This document shows, piece after piece, positions 35,001 to 42,274 of a stretch of DNA of 61,048 nucleotides. A model generated the notes under the pieces. That model saw only the letters and a list, made by a program, of their open reading frames with translations. It was not told where the DNA came from and did not search any database. Positions within the stretch are counted from its first letter, which is position 1. The number at the start of each line of letters is the position of its first letter. Source of the DNA: an uncultured Lachnospira sp. (GTDB taxonomy: Bacteria; Bacillota; Clostridia; Lachnospirales; Lachnospiraceae); NCBI GenBank assembly GCA_910589305.1, contig CAJUTV010000001.1, positions 1 to 61,048 of the forward strand, in the 5' to 3' direction. Made by a program: the position numbers and the translations under genes.

Positions 35001-36465
35001 CTGCTGTTTTAATCACTTGCTCATAACCGCAATCTGCACAATAATGTGTTGTTGTGATACCAAGACAAGCACCGCCTGTTTGTGTTGTAACAACAGAGTC
35101 ATTTGCTGATACTTCATCTGTAACTTCATCTCCATTTTCATCTGTTACAACTTCACCACATTTTGTACAAATAAAATGATACACATGAGTATGTGTAAAC
35201 TCACCATCGACAAGTGTCTTTGAATTGAAAAGAAATTTTGTATACTGTTCTGTATTTGTAAGAACGTCTGCATGCCCTGTTGCTGCTATCTTATAGTCTT
35301 CAGCCGTTTTTCCTTCTACTTCTACAAATATACCATTTTCATTTGCTGCCACAATCTTACTACAAGCAGTACACTCATAGTACTCTTCATTGCCATCTGC
35401 TTGACAAGTTGCTCCTGTTGCTGCATGTTTCACAACATTTGTATGGAAATTAACAACAACACCGTTAATATATGTATCTTGTGTTGCTGTACAACTTGCT
35501 TTGCCAGAATACACTTTGTCATCACTAAATACTGGATAGCTCTTGTTTGTTGTTGTTCCGCTGCCATCTGAAGCTGGAGTCAATTTCTGTCCCCAAGCTG
35601 TTGTCTCATCAATACCATCAACATCATCTAAGCCACCGCTAAGCAAATAAGCAGCTGCACCGCTCTTAAACTCAGCATCCGTTAACGCTGCACTTCCTGT
35701 ACCATCATATGCAGCTAATCCTGAAGCGCCTGCTGTTACATAACAACTGTTTGTTACGTTAGAATTATAGCTAGTTGGCGCACATTTCACATCGCCAATA
35801 TTATAACAGCTTGATATTGTAGCATCCTCTAAAAGAACTGCTGCAATACCGCCTAATGTCTCAGCATTACTAGCACTTACTATACTTTGACTGTAACACT
35901 CTTTGATTACTGAGCCTTTGCCTAATGTTCCGGCAAATGCACCGACATTACTGCCTCCATTAAAGTATGAATTAATAATTCCAAGTTTTGATACCTTAAC
36001 TGAACCTTCACATGCACCAAAAAATCCCACATTGTTTCTTGTGCTATCATTAAAGTACAAGCCACTTATTGTGTGTCCATTACCATTGAATGTAATGTTG
36101 CAATCTGCATTGATTGGTATCCATAAATACACGCCAAACTCATCTGTATCTGCATTGATTACGCCATCATTGACTACAATATCTGCATTAAGATTAATGG
36201 TAAGATTTGTATTGCTGTTATTTTTAATCCAAGCATTTAAACCATAAAGGTCTTCTTTGGAACTAATATCACAGCTTGCTTGTGTCGCATCAAGAACAGT
36301 TGCATCGATTGTTGGCTGTTCTGTCCATTCCGTTGGTGGTGTCTTCGTTGGCTCTGTAGGTGTAGCATCTTCTGCTCTACCAGTCATTGTTGGAACGAAC
36401 AAAAAGGTCACCATCAGCATAAACAAGCTAACGGTGACTAGAAATCGTCTTCTTAATGTTTCCAT
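32011..36465 (-). CDS. Giant secreted protein with GLUG-like region, ~17 His/Cys repeats and an InlB B-type repeat
   Basis: 1484 residues. Signal peptide at 1-31 (LVTVSLFMLMVTFLFVPTM, cut near AEDA). Residues about 70-260 resemble GLUG/pectate-lyase-like surface repeats (NGNGHTISGLYFND, VGFFGACEG). From about 350 to 1080 come about 17 tandem units of 35-45 residues built on H-x(9-12)-ATCT-x(9-11)-C-x2-C, e.g. TEGKHCSVC and KEYHKCSVC. A later segment (about 1330-1400) with HFIGWYVGEEL and VTVTAKFDK is a Listeria-Bacteroides (InlB B) repeat. No LPXTG or membrane anchor is seen. Probable adhesin or wall protein; the three Cys and one His per unit could bind metal or form disulfides. Confidence 0.85.
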   Translation of the reverse strand: METLRRRFLVTVSLFMLMVTFLFVPTMTGRAEDATPTEPTKTPPTEWTEQPTIDATVLDATQASCDISSKEDLYGLNAWIKNNSNTNLTINLNADIVVNDGVINADTDEFGVYLWIPINADCNITFNGNGHTISGLYFNDSTRNNVGFFGACEGSVKVSKLGIINSYFNGGSNVGAFAGTLGKGSVIKECYSQSIVSASNAETLGGIAAVLLEDATISSCYNIGDVKCAPTSYNSNVTNSCYVTAGASGLAAYDGTGSAALTDAEFKSGAAAYLLSGGLDDVDGIDETTAWGQKLTPASDGSGTTTNKSYPVFSDDKVYSGKASCTATQDTYINGVVVNFHTNVVKHAATGATCQADGNEEYYECTACSKIVAANENGIFVEVEGKTAEDYKIAATGHADVLTNTEQYTKFLFNSKTLVDGEFTHTHVYHFICTKCGEVVTDENGDEVTDEVSANDSVVTTQTGGACLGITTTHYCADCGYEQVIKTAGTGTHTEVVYCTEGYHWTMCSECKTVTSAKAEHTIKVTTQASDATCTVDGATEGSECEVCGRIMAVSQVIPATGHNYSEWTTTLDATCEVAGSKERTCYTCGETFTEEIAATGHTEVEVAQIDPTCEEAGCTAGVKCSVCDKILRGCQTITALGHVEVTDAAVEATCTATGLTEGKHCSVCSKVLIKQEVVAAKGHTEEVMAAVDATCTTDGLTEGKKCSVCQTVLIAQQVVPAAHTPETVPAQAPTCTQEGWSILVQCSVCQAEIKKVAIAALGHDIVIDEAVEATCTSTGLTAGQHCSRCEDATIEQEEIPMAEHTWELHEAKDATCTEAGNKEYHKCSVCGAFQEEGYTDENVIIAMTEHTYELYEAKDATCAEAGNKEYHKCSVCGAFQEEGYTEENVVIPATGHTWEYHAAVAATCTTEGSKDYLQCSVCNAFQDENDTEESVKIPALGHAWEDVARLEPTCTTDGHKAYQHCTRCGEDSMTEEERKLEAHHVEEEIPAVAPTCTSTGLTAGKRCSVCGEIIEAQQEVAKAEHDLEEVAEVPATCTTPGHTAGQACKNCDHVTYTETPATGHTFDAQNPDMGWAYDETNGITSKVVLHCSNTDCEETFDKINCTVTVAKGQDNTLVATGKFTYNGTAVTKTLTFNVTEELTQTSAGFDVVYKFTQADVAEGAEAISFTKISAATSAVSDYNNTITYTATTTVNGITFTTTRVFDMGNISYSWSKAGDGYELIAIVGGKTEADGTLRLVAQGVKSEERNEEGVLIKTIYTAKVQVGDYVIATKTKEIAEDLKYTVNVVNGSFADGTTSQEIAYGTLVTLEHIAAEYGEHFIGWYVGEELVSQKDSYSFHVTKNVTVTAKFDKTAPEATAIVNATVTERVDDAATGKQKVTVTIEWSLPEGFEFIEAGFNRIYVAAGSDSSNLGETLKTVSGDVKNAVANLQTKEGTYEFNLTLSATTKLKDMYFIGYIKYKDADGQEQVMYTNLMFSLASNS

Positions 36466-36492
36466 CCTTTTCCTCCTTTTAGATTTCGATTT

Positions 36493-36579
36493 GATGTAAA
36501 ACTATCCCGCCGAACCTGTTTAGGCTGACTTGAATATTCAGTTTTCCGATTATCGTTTCTTCATCACCTCTTTTACATC
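36493..36579 (-). ncRNA. Candidate structured 5' leader, unclassified
   Basis: On minus the 87-nt segment is closed by a perfect nine-base stem GATGTAAAA/TTTTACATC. Inside are CTGA/TCAG and GCCTAAA...TTCGGC hairpin candidates and a small AUG-AAG-AAA-CGA-UAA reading frame preceded by GAGG. The gene's AAAGGAGG lies just after the closing stem. It does not match any riboswitch consensus I can recall; similarity to c-di-GMP-I (GCCUAAAC, CGGCGGG) is superficial. Confidence 0.5.
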
Positions 36580-36954
36580 AATAGTTCACCACTTTTTACA
36601 GATATACAATGATATATTCCATAAAAAATGTTTGTGCATTATTGTATATAATATATAGTTTCCACTTATAATTCTTTTAAATTATAAATAGGTCTACATA
36701 CTAAATACTATTTTATACTATCAAATATAAACAATTTATTGTATGTTGATTTAATTATCAAAAAATATGTTACTTTTTATGTTATTGCTTTTATATCTAT
36801 ACCATTAAACCTTATATATCCTTTAAATGTCTATTCAAATAAAGCCTTTATTTTACTTTACAATCCTCTTATACCAAAATGTTCCTATAAAAATTACTTC
36901 TATATTTATATATGTATAAATTTACATATATATAAATACAGAATTGTTCTATAA

Positions 36955-37002
36955 ACAAAAAATGCAGATAAGTTATATTTTACAATACTGCTTATCTGCA
37001 TT
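36955..37002 (-). terminator. Terminator after the CarD-like gene
   Basis: On minus AATGCAGATAAG pairs with CTTATCTGCATT, then T-run. Confidence 0.9.
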
Positions 37003-37021
37003 CTTAATTTTAATCTATTTT

Positions 37022-37516
37022 TTATCGTTCTAAATATTCATCCATCATACTACATATATCATCATACTCACGATTTAATACGATTGACAGTTCTCCATAC
37101 AATAACTTGCGCGCTATTATAAGGATACGGCTGTCCGCTGACTTCATCTTTCTTAAATCCTTTGCACGCTCACTTTTAACAATATACAAATACCGTATTA
37201 AATGAAGGATATCAAAAGGAACCTGTGATTTGATAATGTCATCATACTCAGGCGTGCTTATCGTCTTACTAAGTCTTTCATCTTTAATGCAGTTCTTTGC
37301 TGTCTCAACAAGATTCTTTCCTTCCTGTTTTGTTATAATTTTTCGCATCATCTGCTTTGTACTTTTTAATGGAGAATATATGATTCCTTTATTATCAAAC
37401 ACAGGCTGCAAAAAATAGTATTCTCCCTCAATACCTTTTATTGGCGGATTGCCAATATCAACAATCTCACAGACTCCTATCACTCCATAAAAAACTTTAT
37501 CATGTAATTCAAACAT
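37022..37516 (-). CDS. CarD/CdnL/TRCF-domain transcription regulator
   Basis: 164 residues. The N-terminal Tudor-like RNA polymerase-interaction domain is recognisable (ELHDKVFYGVIGVCEIVDIG, YYFLQPVFDNKGIIYSPL). The C-terminal helical part (LIRYLYIVKSERAKDLRKMK, SADSRILIIARKLLYGELS) matches the CarD-family DNA-binding domain. CarD-type proteins bind the RNA polymerase beta subunit and stabilise open promoter complexes. Monocistronic with its own promoter (37593-37621) and terminator. Confidence 0.88.
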   Translation of the reverse strand: MFELHDKVFYGVIGVCEIVDIGNPPIKGIEGEYYFLQPVFDNKGIIYSPLKSTKQMMRKIITKQEGKNLVETAKNCIKDERLSKTISTPEYDDIIKSQVPFDILHLIRYLYIVKSERAKDLRKMKSADSRILIIARKLLYGELSIVLNREYDDICSMMDEYLER

Positions 37517-37592
37517 ATCTTATCCTCGTTTCTAACTAATAACAAAACTTCTCGTACTTGCACATATTGCTTTATTATTTCTTCCTAAAATG

Positions 37593-37621
37593 ATTATACA
37601 CTAAATTTACAAATTTTTCAA
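37593..37621 (-). promoter_or_regulatory. Promoter of the CarD-like gene
   Basis: On minus: TTGAAA, 17 bases, TATAAT. Confidence 0.75.
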
Positions 37622-37765
37622 AGCAAAATTGTTGTTCTTTTTGTAAGTCTACTATAATTTTTATTATATTTATACTATCACAAAACTTTAAATTTTTCAA
37701 CGCAATTCTTTTAAACTTAAAAAATATAAAATCTTATATTTTTGCTAAAAATCTCTTAACAATAT

Positions 37766-37815
37766 AAAAAGAATGTCTCTCTATGATATTTCAAATCACT
37801 GCTTTGAGACATTCT
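37766..37815 (-). terminator. Terminator after the cytidylate-kinase-like gene
   Basis: On minus AGAATGTCTC pairs with GAGACATTCT, then TTTTTAT. Confidence 0.85.
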
Positions 37816-37831
37816 CATAAATACTATAAGC

Positions 37832-38839
37832 CTATTCTTTTTCTTTATAAATAATTCTTTTTATCAATTCAACCGATTCTTCAATTCCATAACGAGCACT
37901 ATTGATACATAAATCATAATTTGCTGCGCTTCCCCATTGTTTTCCTGTATAAAATCTATAAAAACGCTCTCTTGAATGGTCTCTTCTTGCCATTCGCTTA
38001 CTGGCATCCTTAAAGCTCATTTTTTCCAACTCCATCATTCGTCGAACACGCTGTCCTAATGGTGCTGTGATAAAGACACTAATATGGGGAATATGATTAT
38101 TGGTAAGAACGACATCCGCACATCGCCCTATAACAATAAAATCTTGTTCTTTCGCCAATTGACAAAGCAATTCGCTCTCATTAAAAAACATGGCATCCCT
38201 TTTTGACAAACCATGATATCTGCTAAATTCTCGCATTTTTGCATCAACTTTGGCGTTGTGAAGTGCAATCTTTTTACTCTCCCACTTTGCATCCTTTTCT
38301 TTATCCATATGTTCCAACACTTGCCCAAAAACTTCTGCATCATAATAATTGATTCTCAATTCATCTGCCAGTGCAAACCCAATATCCGTGCCAGCACTTC
38401 CTTCTGTTCTGCTGATACAGATAATCAAATGGTCATCCTTTGAACGCTTGCCATTATTGTTAAAATGATTCATACCTGCAAAGTTTTTGTCAAGTATATC
38501 AACAGAACCAAAGCTTGATGGTATTTTTTCAATTTCATGGAGAATCTCATTGTATTCTCTCATTAGCATACTCTTTTTTTCTTTGTCTTTAACCGTTCTT
38601 GCCATATTGCCTATAAGGGCAATTTCACTTCTAAGCTTATATCCTTGCGGATGCTTTGACATCAACTCTACAAGCCCATTAATACTTTTTTTCTCATCTC
38701 CTGAAAATGTACGTCCAAGCGAAGAACCCACAAGTTCATACACTTTTGTATCCAACGCATAAATTCGTATTGCAAGTTCTGTCAAGTTGCCATAATTTAC
38801 TTTTTCTTCATTTTTATTCTCTTTACTTTGAACATTCAT
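37832..38839 (-). CDS. Cytidylate kinase-like family protein with N-terminal extension
   Basis: 335 residues. The C-terminal half (about 138-335) is a cytidylate kinase 2 domain: a nucleotide-binding start LIICISRTEGSAGTDIGFAL, then FIVIGRCADVVL and VRRMMELEKMSFKDASKRMARRD. The N-terminal ~130 residues are helical and not recognised. The usual P-loop GSGG is replaced by GSAG, so activity is uncertain. Start: ATG 38839 is six bases from GAGG in a leader-element copy. It is downstream of a transporter gene on the same strand. Confidence 0.78.
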   Translation of the reverse strand: MNVQSKENKNEEKVNYGNLTELAIRIYALDTKVYELVGSSLGRTFSGDEKKSINGLVELMSKHPQGYKLRSEIALIGNMARTVKDKEKKSMLMREYNEILHEIEKIPSSFGSVDILDKNFAGMNHFNNNGKRSKDDHLIICISRTEGSAGTDIGFALADELRINYYDAEVFGQVLEHMDKEKDAKWESKKIALHNAKVDAKMREFSRYHGLSKRDAMFFNESELLCQLAKEQDFIVIGRCADVVLTNNHIPHISVFITAPLGQRVRRMMELEKMSFKDASKRMARRDHSRERFYRFYTGKQWGSAANYDLCINSARYGIEESVELIKRIIYKEKE

Positions 38840-38844
38840 ATTTT

Positions 38845-38921
38845 TCCTCATTTCTGCGCTGCTTTTGCATCAAAAACGAATATTTTTATGGATTTGTGAA
38901 AAGCGGCGCAGACACAAATCC
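38845..38921 (-). promoter_or_regulatory. Leader element copy 4 (before cytidylate-kinase-like gene)
   Basis: On minus S1 = GGATTTGTG (38921-38913) with CACAAATCC (38898-38890), nine perfect pairs. The loop CTGCGCCGCTTTT matches AAAAGCAGCGCAG downstream at 12 of 13 positions, which is followed by AAATGAGG. Confidence 0.78.
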
Positions 38922-38966
38922 CACAATTAAAAATTTTAAATGTCTTTTTATTTTGCATCTATTTAT

Positions 38967-40322
38967 TTATAAGAAAAATATCAGTGTGTCAAGCAAGAAT
39001 ACTGGAACAAGAAATCCTACTGACCATATAATATAGCTAAAAAATGACGGCATCCGAATACCATTTTCATCTGAAATAGACTTTACCATAAAATTCGGCG
39101 CATTGCCAATATATGTGCCTGCCCCCATAAACACAGCTCCGCATGAAACCGCCGTAAGTACCTTTGTTGAAATCATGCCAACTGTTGTGCTGACACCGCT
39201 TGTAAATCCAAGTGTTCCAGCTGTTGTAAGAAATACTAAATAGGTAGGTGTATTATCCAAAAAGCTTGATAGCGCTCCTGTCGTCCAAAACATTTGATAA
39301 GGCTGTGTTATGCCAAGACTTGCACCAGTTGCTTTTAAAATCATAAGTGCTGGCTGCATAGTAACAAATATACCAACAAATAAAACGGCAACTTCTTGAA
39401 TAGCGCCCCAAGTAAAGTGGTTCTTTGTTCTAATTTCTGATTTTGTTGTCTTAAACGATAAAAATGCTGCCAGCAAAATAATAACCATCTCAATAATAGA
39501 GACAAAAGAAAGTGTGACTTCCCCTATGATATGTATTCCAAACGCGCCGCCTTCACTATTTTGAAATGCAGGCAGTGTTGGAAGTACGCCGCTTAAAACA
39601 ACGGCTCCCACAATCATTATAATAAATAAAATATTATGTCCGCCCTCAAATTTAATTTCTGTTCCAGCTTTGCTGATATCTGGTCTGTGTCCCTTTGCTA
39701 TATCTTTTCTATAAGCCTTTCTATCCAAGAAATAAAACACAGTTAAAAGAATAACCATATTAAAAATCAATATAGGAAACAAGTTTAAACTCCATGTAAA
39801 AGGGACGCCCCTCATAAAGCCCATCAAAAGAGGCGGGTCTCCAATTGGTGTAAGACAGCCGCCCATATTGGATACAAGAAAAATAAAAAATATCATAATA
39901 TGATTTTTATGTTTTCTCCATGAATTCATTTTAATAATAGGACGGACAAGCAACATACTTGCACCAGTTGTTCCTATACAGCTTGATAAAAGTGTACCAA
40001 TAAGCAATATTCCTGTATTCACGCGCGGAGAACCGACTAAATCACCCTCTAGCGTGATATTGCCTGCCACACAAAACAATCCAAACAATAAGACAATAAA
40101 TGTTAAATAATCATTTATAATACACTCCAACACTGTCTCAGATGCTGTATATGCCCCATATTTTACTGCAAATGGAATAATAAATAACAACGACCAAAAT
40201 AAAACTGCATATGGTCTGTTTTTTTCCCACCACTCACCCTTAATAATAGGAAGGACTGCAATACATAACAGCAACCCAGCAAATGGAATACATAACCACA
40301 ACGGAATCATTTTAAGAACCAT
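38967..40322 (-). CDS. Sodium:proton antiporter / citrate-type ion transporter (ArsB/NhaD superfamily)
   Basis: 451 residues with about 11-13 hydrophobic segments along the length. Family features include SNMGGCLTPIGDPPLLMGFMRG at about 150-171 and a matching second half with LSSFLDNTPTYLVFLTTAG and GAGTYIGNAPNFMVKSI near 410. These inverted-repeat hairpins are typical of the ion transporter superfamily (NhaD, CitM, ArsB). The transported ion is unknown. Start uncertain: ATG 40322 is almost at the AAAGG site; the in-frame ATG at 40310 has better spacing. Confidence 0.82.
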   Translation of the reverse strand: MVLKMIPLWLCIPFAGLLLCIAVLPIIKGEWWEKNRPYAVLFWSLLFIIPFAVKYGAYTASETVLECIINDYLTFIVLLFGLFCVAGNITLEGDLVGSPRVNTGILLIGTLLSSCIGTTGASMLLVRPIIKMNSWRKHKNHIMIFFIFLVSNMGGCLTPIGDPPLLMGFMRGVPFTWSLNLFPILIFNMVILLTVFYFLDRKAYRKDIAKGHRPDISKAGTEIKFEGGHNILFIIMIVGAVVLSGVLPTLPAFQNSEGGAFGIHIIGEVTLSFVSIIEMVIILLAAFLSFKTTKSEIRTKNHFTWGAIQEVAVLFVGIFVTMQPALMILKATGASLGITQPYQMFWTTGALSSFLDNTPTYLVFLTTAGTLGFTSGVSTTVGMISTKVLTAVSCGAVFMGAGTYIGNAPNFMVKSISDENGIRMPSFFSYIIWSVGFLVPVFLLDTLIFFL

Positions 40323-40383
40323 GCCTTTCTTTTAATTTACAAACAACGGATGACACGCTTTGCGAGCCATCCTTATGTCAATA

Positions 40384-40410
40384 AAAAGGGCTTTGCAATG
40401 CAACAGCCCT
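40384..40410 (-). terminator. Terminator after the HPr-like/DUF6465 unit
   Basis: On minus GGGCTGTTGCA pairs with TGCAAAGCCC, then TTTTTAT. Confidence 0.8.
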
Positions 40411-40417
40411 ATTATAA

Positions 40418-40566
40418 GTCAAACAGATATTCACAATCTATCTGTTTGACTACTTGTTCAAACCATCTTGCCACTTTGCAGCATTTTGACAAGAGCTTAA
40501 ACTCCTGTCAAAACATGGAAGTCTAACTCACGCTTTTTAAGCGAAAATTAGACTTCTAGGATGTGT
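40418..40566 (+). repeat. Interspersed repeat R, divergent copy (R3)
   Basis: Starts GTCAAACAGATATTCACAA like the other copies, followed by TGTTCAAACCATCTTG and hairpins (TTTTGACAAGAG with CTCCTGTCAAAA; GAAGTCTAA with TTAGACTTC). The right end is more diverged (GTGTTTAAA). Confidence 0.5.
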
Positions 40567-40947
40567 TTAAAATAATTCTACTTTTCCAGATACATCGTTA
40601 TTAACAACATAATAACACGCATTATCCTCTGGCTTAAAATATAATGTCAACTCTTTGACTGTCACTTCCTGCTTTTTGCACTCTTCTTCAACTTTTTGAA
40701 CAATCAAATCCTCATCAATTTGTTTACCATCAAATTCAATAAACATCTTTTTTGTCACAATAGCTTCTTTTATGTTCGTATTTTTTGCAGTTGACTCTTT
40801 TTTGCTGGTTGCCTTTTTTCCAGTAGTTTTCTTTTCTGTTGCCTTTTTAGCTGTTGTCTTTTTTGCAGCAGGCTTCTTTGTTTCCTTTTTTTCTTCAACA
40901 ACATCACTTACATTCAATGCGCTGTCAACAACTTCATTGTTTTTCAT
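40567..40947 (-). CDS. DUF6465 family protein with Lys/Ala/Thr-rich histone-like segment
   Basis: 126 residues. Short acidic N-terminus, then a basic low-complexity part (ETKKPAAKKTTAKKATEKKT) at about 20-55 like the tails of bacterial histone-H1-like proteins, then a compact C-terminal domain (MFIEFDGKQIDEDLIVQKVE, LTLYFKPEDNACYYVVNN) matching DUF6465 of Lachnospiraceae. Function unknown; possibly nucleic-acid-associated (inference from the basic tail). Start: ATG 40947 with GGAGG nine bases upstream. It follows the HPr-like gene by 43 bp. Confidence 0.78.
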   Translation of the reverse strand: MKNNEVVDSALNVSDVVEEKKETKKPAAKKTTAKKATEKKTTGKKATSKKESTAKNTNIKEAIVTKKMFIEFDGKQIDEDLIVQKVEEECKKQEVTVKELTLYFKPEDNACYYVVNNDVSGKVELF

Positions 40948-40990
40948 TAAACTAATCCTCCTGAATTTAAACAATCTTCGTATCTTACTA

Positions 40991-41242
40991 TTAAGTACAA
41001 GATAAAAATTTTTGTATTGCCTCCACTGCTGCTGTCTCATCTGTGCCTTCTACAGATACTTCAATCTCCATGCCTTCTCTAAGTCCAAATGCCATCATGC
41101 CCATTAAGCTTTTTGCATTGATAAATTTTCCATCTGTCTGCACTGTAATATGACTTTCAAACTTACATGCTGTTTGCACTAATTCTGCTACAGGATTATT
41201 GTATGCTTTATCAATGTTTGCTACAACTACCGATTGTACCAT
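40991..41242 (-). CDS. HPr-like protein lacking the phosphocarrier histidine
   Basis: 83 residues, full HPr length and fold pattern (FESHITVQTDGKFINAKSLMG aligns without gaps to the HPr core). The active-site motif LHxRPA reads AYNNPVA here: Tyr14 stands where His15 should be and Asn16 where Arg17 should be. The regulatory serine (Ser45, in AKSLMG) is kept. It therefore cannot carry PTS phosphate on His but could be a Ser-phosphorylated regulator, as Bacillus Crh is (Crh has Gln there). AAGGTG lies eight bases before the ATG; the promoter is at 41368-41396. Confidence 0.88.
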   Translation of the reverse strand: MVQSVVVANIDKAYNNPVAELVQTACKFESHITVQTDGKFINAKSLMGMMAFGLREGMEIEVSVEGTDETAAVEAIQKFLSCT

Positions 41243-41367
41243 GCTTACTTCACCTTAACCTTTAATTAAAATTAAACATTCCAGCTACACCCTGCAAGTC
41301 AACTTATGTTTTTGCATTTATAAAACCTAATTTTATAAAAGATTTATAAATTCTTTCAACGCAAGTT

Positions 41368-41396
41368 ACTATACCCCAAAACATTTATAAAGTCAA
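41368..41396 (-). promoter_or_regulatory. Promoter of the HPr-like/DUF6465 unit
   Basis: On minus: TTGACT, 17 bases, TATAGT. Confidence 0.8.
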
Positions 41397-41485
41397 CACT
41401 ATATTTTTTTATTTACCTTTTTTTATTTTGTAGAATAAAGTATCTTTAAACAAACTAAACGCAAGACGTTCACATTTTGATATGC

Positions 41486-42274
41486 TTATATATTTTCTTT
41501 AAATTCTTTAATATATTTTTTGACAGCTTCCACTGAATAGTTGTTTGAACGCAATAATTTTATAAAATGTGAACCGACAATTGCACCGTCAATGATATCT
41601 TGCACCGATTCAATATCCTTTGGCGTTTTAATACCAAACCCCATCATAACAGGCACGGGACTTACCTCTTTAACCTGAGTAAGATATTCTCTTATATTCC
41701 TATGAAAATCGGCTGTTCCTCCCGTTACACCCATCTGCGAAATACAATAGACAAATCCTTTTGCATCTTTTACAAGTTCTGGAATCCTCTCTCTTGAAAC
41801 AGGGGATATCAATTGTAACAATATCGTTGCATCTTTTGTTTTTTCTAAATAGGACTGCAATTCGCTTTGTTCTTCATATGGCAAATCTGGAACAATCACA
41901 CCATCAACACCGCACGCTGCACATTGCTTTGCAAATTCTTCTAAACCATAATGATAAACAGTATTATAATACATCATAAATACAACAGGCGTTTTTAAAC
42001 CTTTTGACCGAACATCTTTCATCAGTTCAAAAATTTTTTCTAATGTAGCTCCATTTAAAATAGCCTCATACGATGCATCTTGAATCACAGGTCCATCTGC
42101 TACAGGGTCTGAAAATGGCACGCCAATCTCCATTACATCAATCCCTGCTTCCTCTTGTGCAAACATAATTTTTTCAGTTGTTTCCATATCTGGCAGCCCT
42201 GCTGTAGTGTAGGTAATAAAAGCCTTTTTGCCAGTATCTTTTAATACACGCATTTTTTCTTCTATTCTATTCAT
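41486..42274 (-). CDS. trpA: Tryptophan synthase alpha chain
   Basis: 262 residues. Cleaves indole-3-glycerol phosphate to indole and G3P. Catalytic Glu in MEIGVPFSDPVADGPVIQDA near residue 47 and Asp in VDGVIVPDLPYEEQ; phosphate-binding GFGIKTPKDI and GAIVGSHFIK. Its ATG shares one base with the trpB stop (TAATG), so translation is coupled. Confidence 0.97.
   Translation of the reverse strand: MNRIEEKMRVLKDTGKKAFITYTTAGLPDMETTEKIMFAQEEAGIDVMEIGVPFSDPVADGPVIQDASYEAILNGATLEKIFELMKDVRSKGLKTPVVFMMYYNTVYHYGLEEFAKQCAACGVDGVIVPDLPYEEQSELQSYLEKTKDATILLQLISPVSRERIPELVKDAKGFVYCISQMGVTGGTADFHRNIREYLTQVKEVSPVPVMMGFGIKTPKDIESVQDIIDGAIVGSHFIKLLRSNNYSVEAVKKYIKEFKENI

Larger units (their letters stand above)
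36466..37021. other. AT-rich intergenic region before the Cys-repeat protein gene
   Basis: The left 115 bases are the leader described at 36493-36579. From 36590 to 36950 the sequence is very A+T-rich with short open frames that lack ribosome-binding sites and look random. The right end is the terminator of the CarD-like gene. Confidence 0.6.

Noticed and set aside
36493..36579. c-di-GMP-I (GEMM) riboswitch call for the leader
   Set aside because: Only short pieces look alike; the conserved GGCAAACC and GACGCAAAGCC parts are missing, so it is listed as unclassified.
36739..36954. 71-codon plus-strand frame in the AT-rich gap
   Set aside because: Random-looking hydrophobic A+T-rich sequence with no Shine-Dalgarno and no neighbour support.
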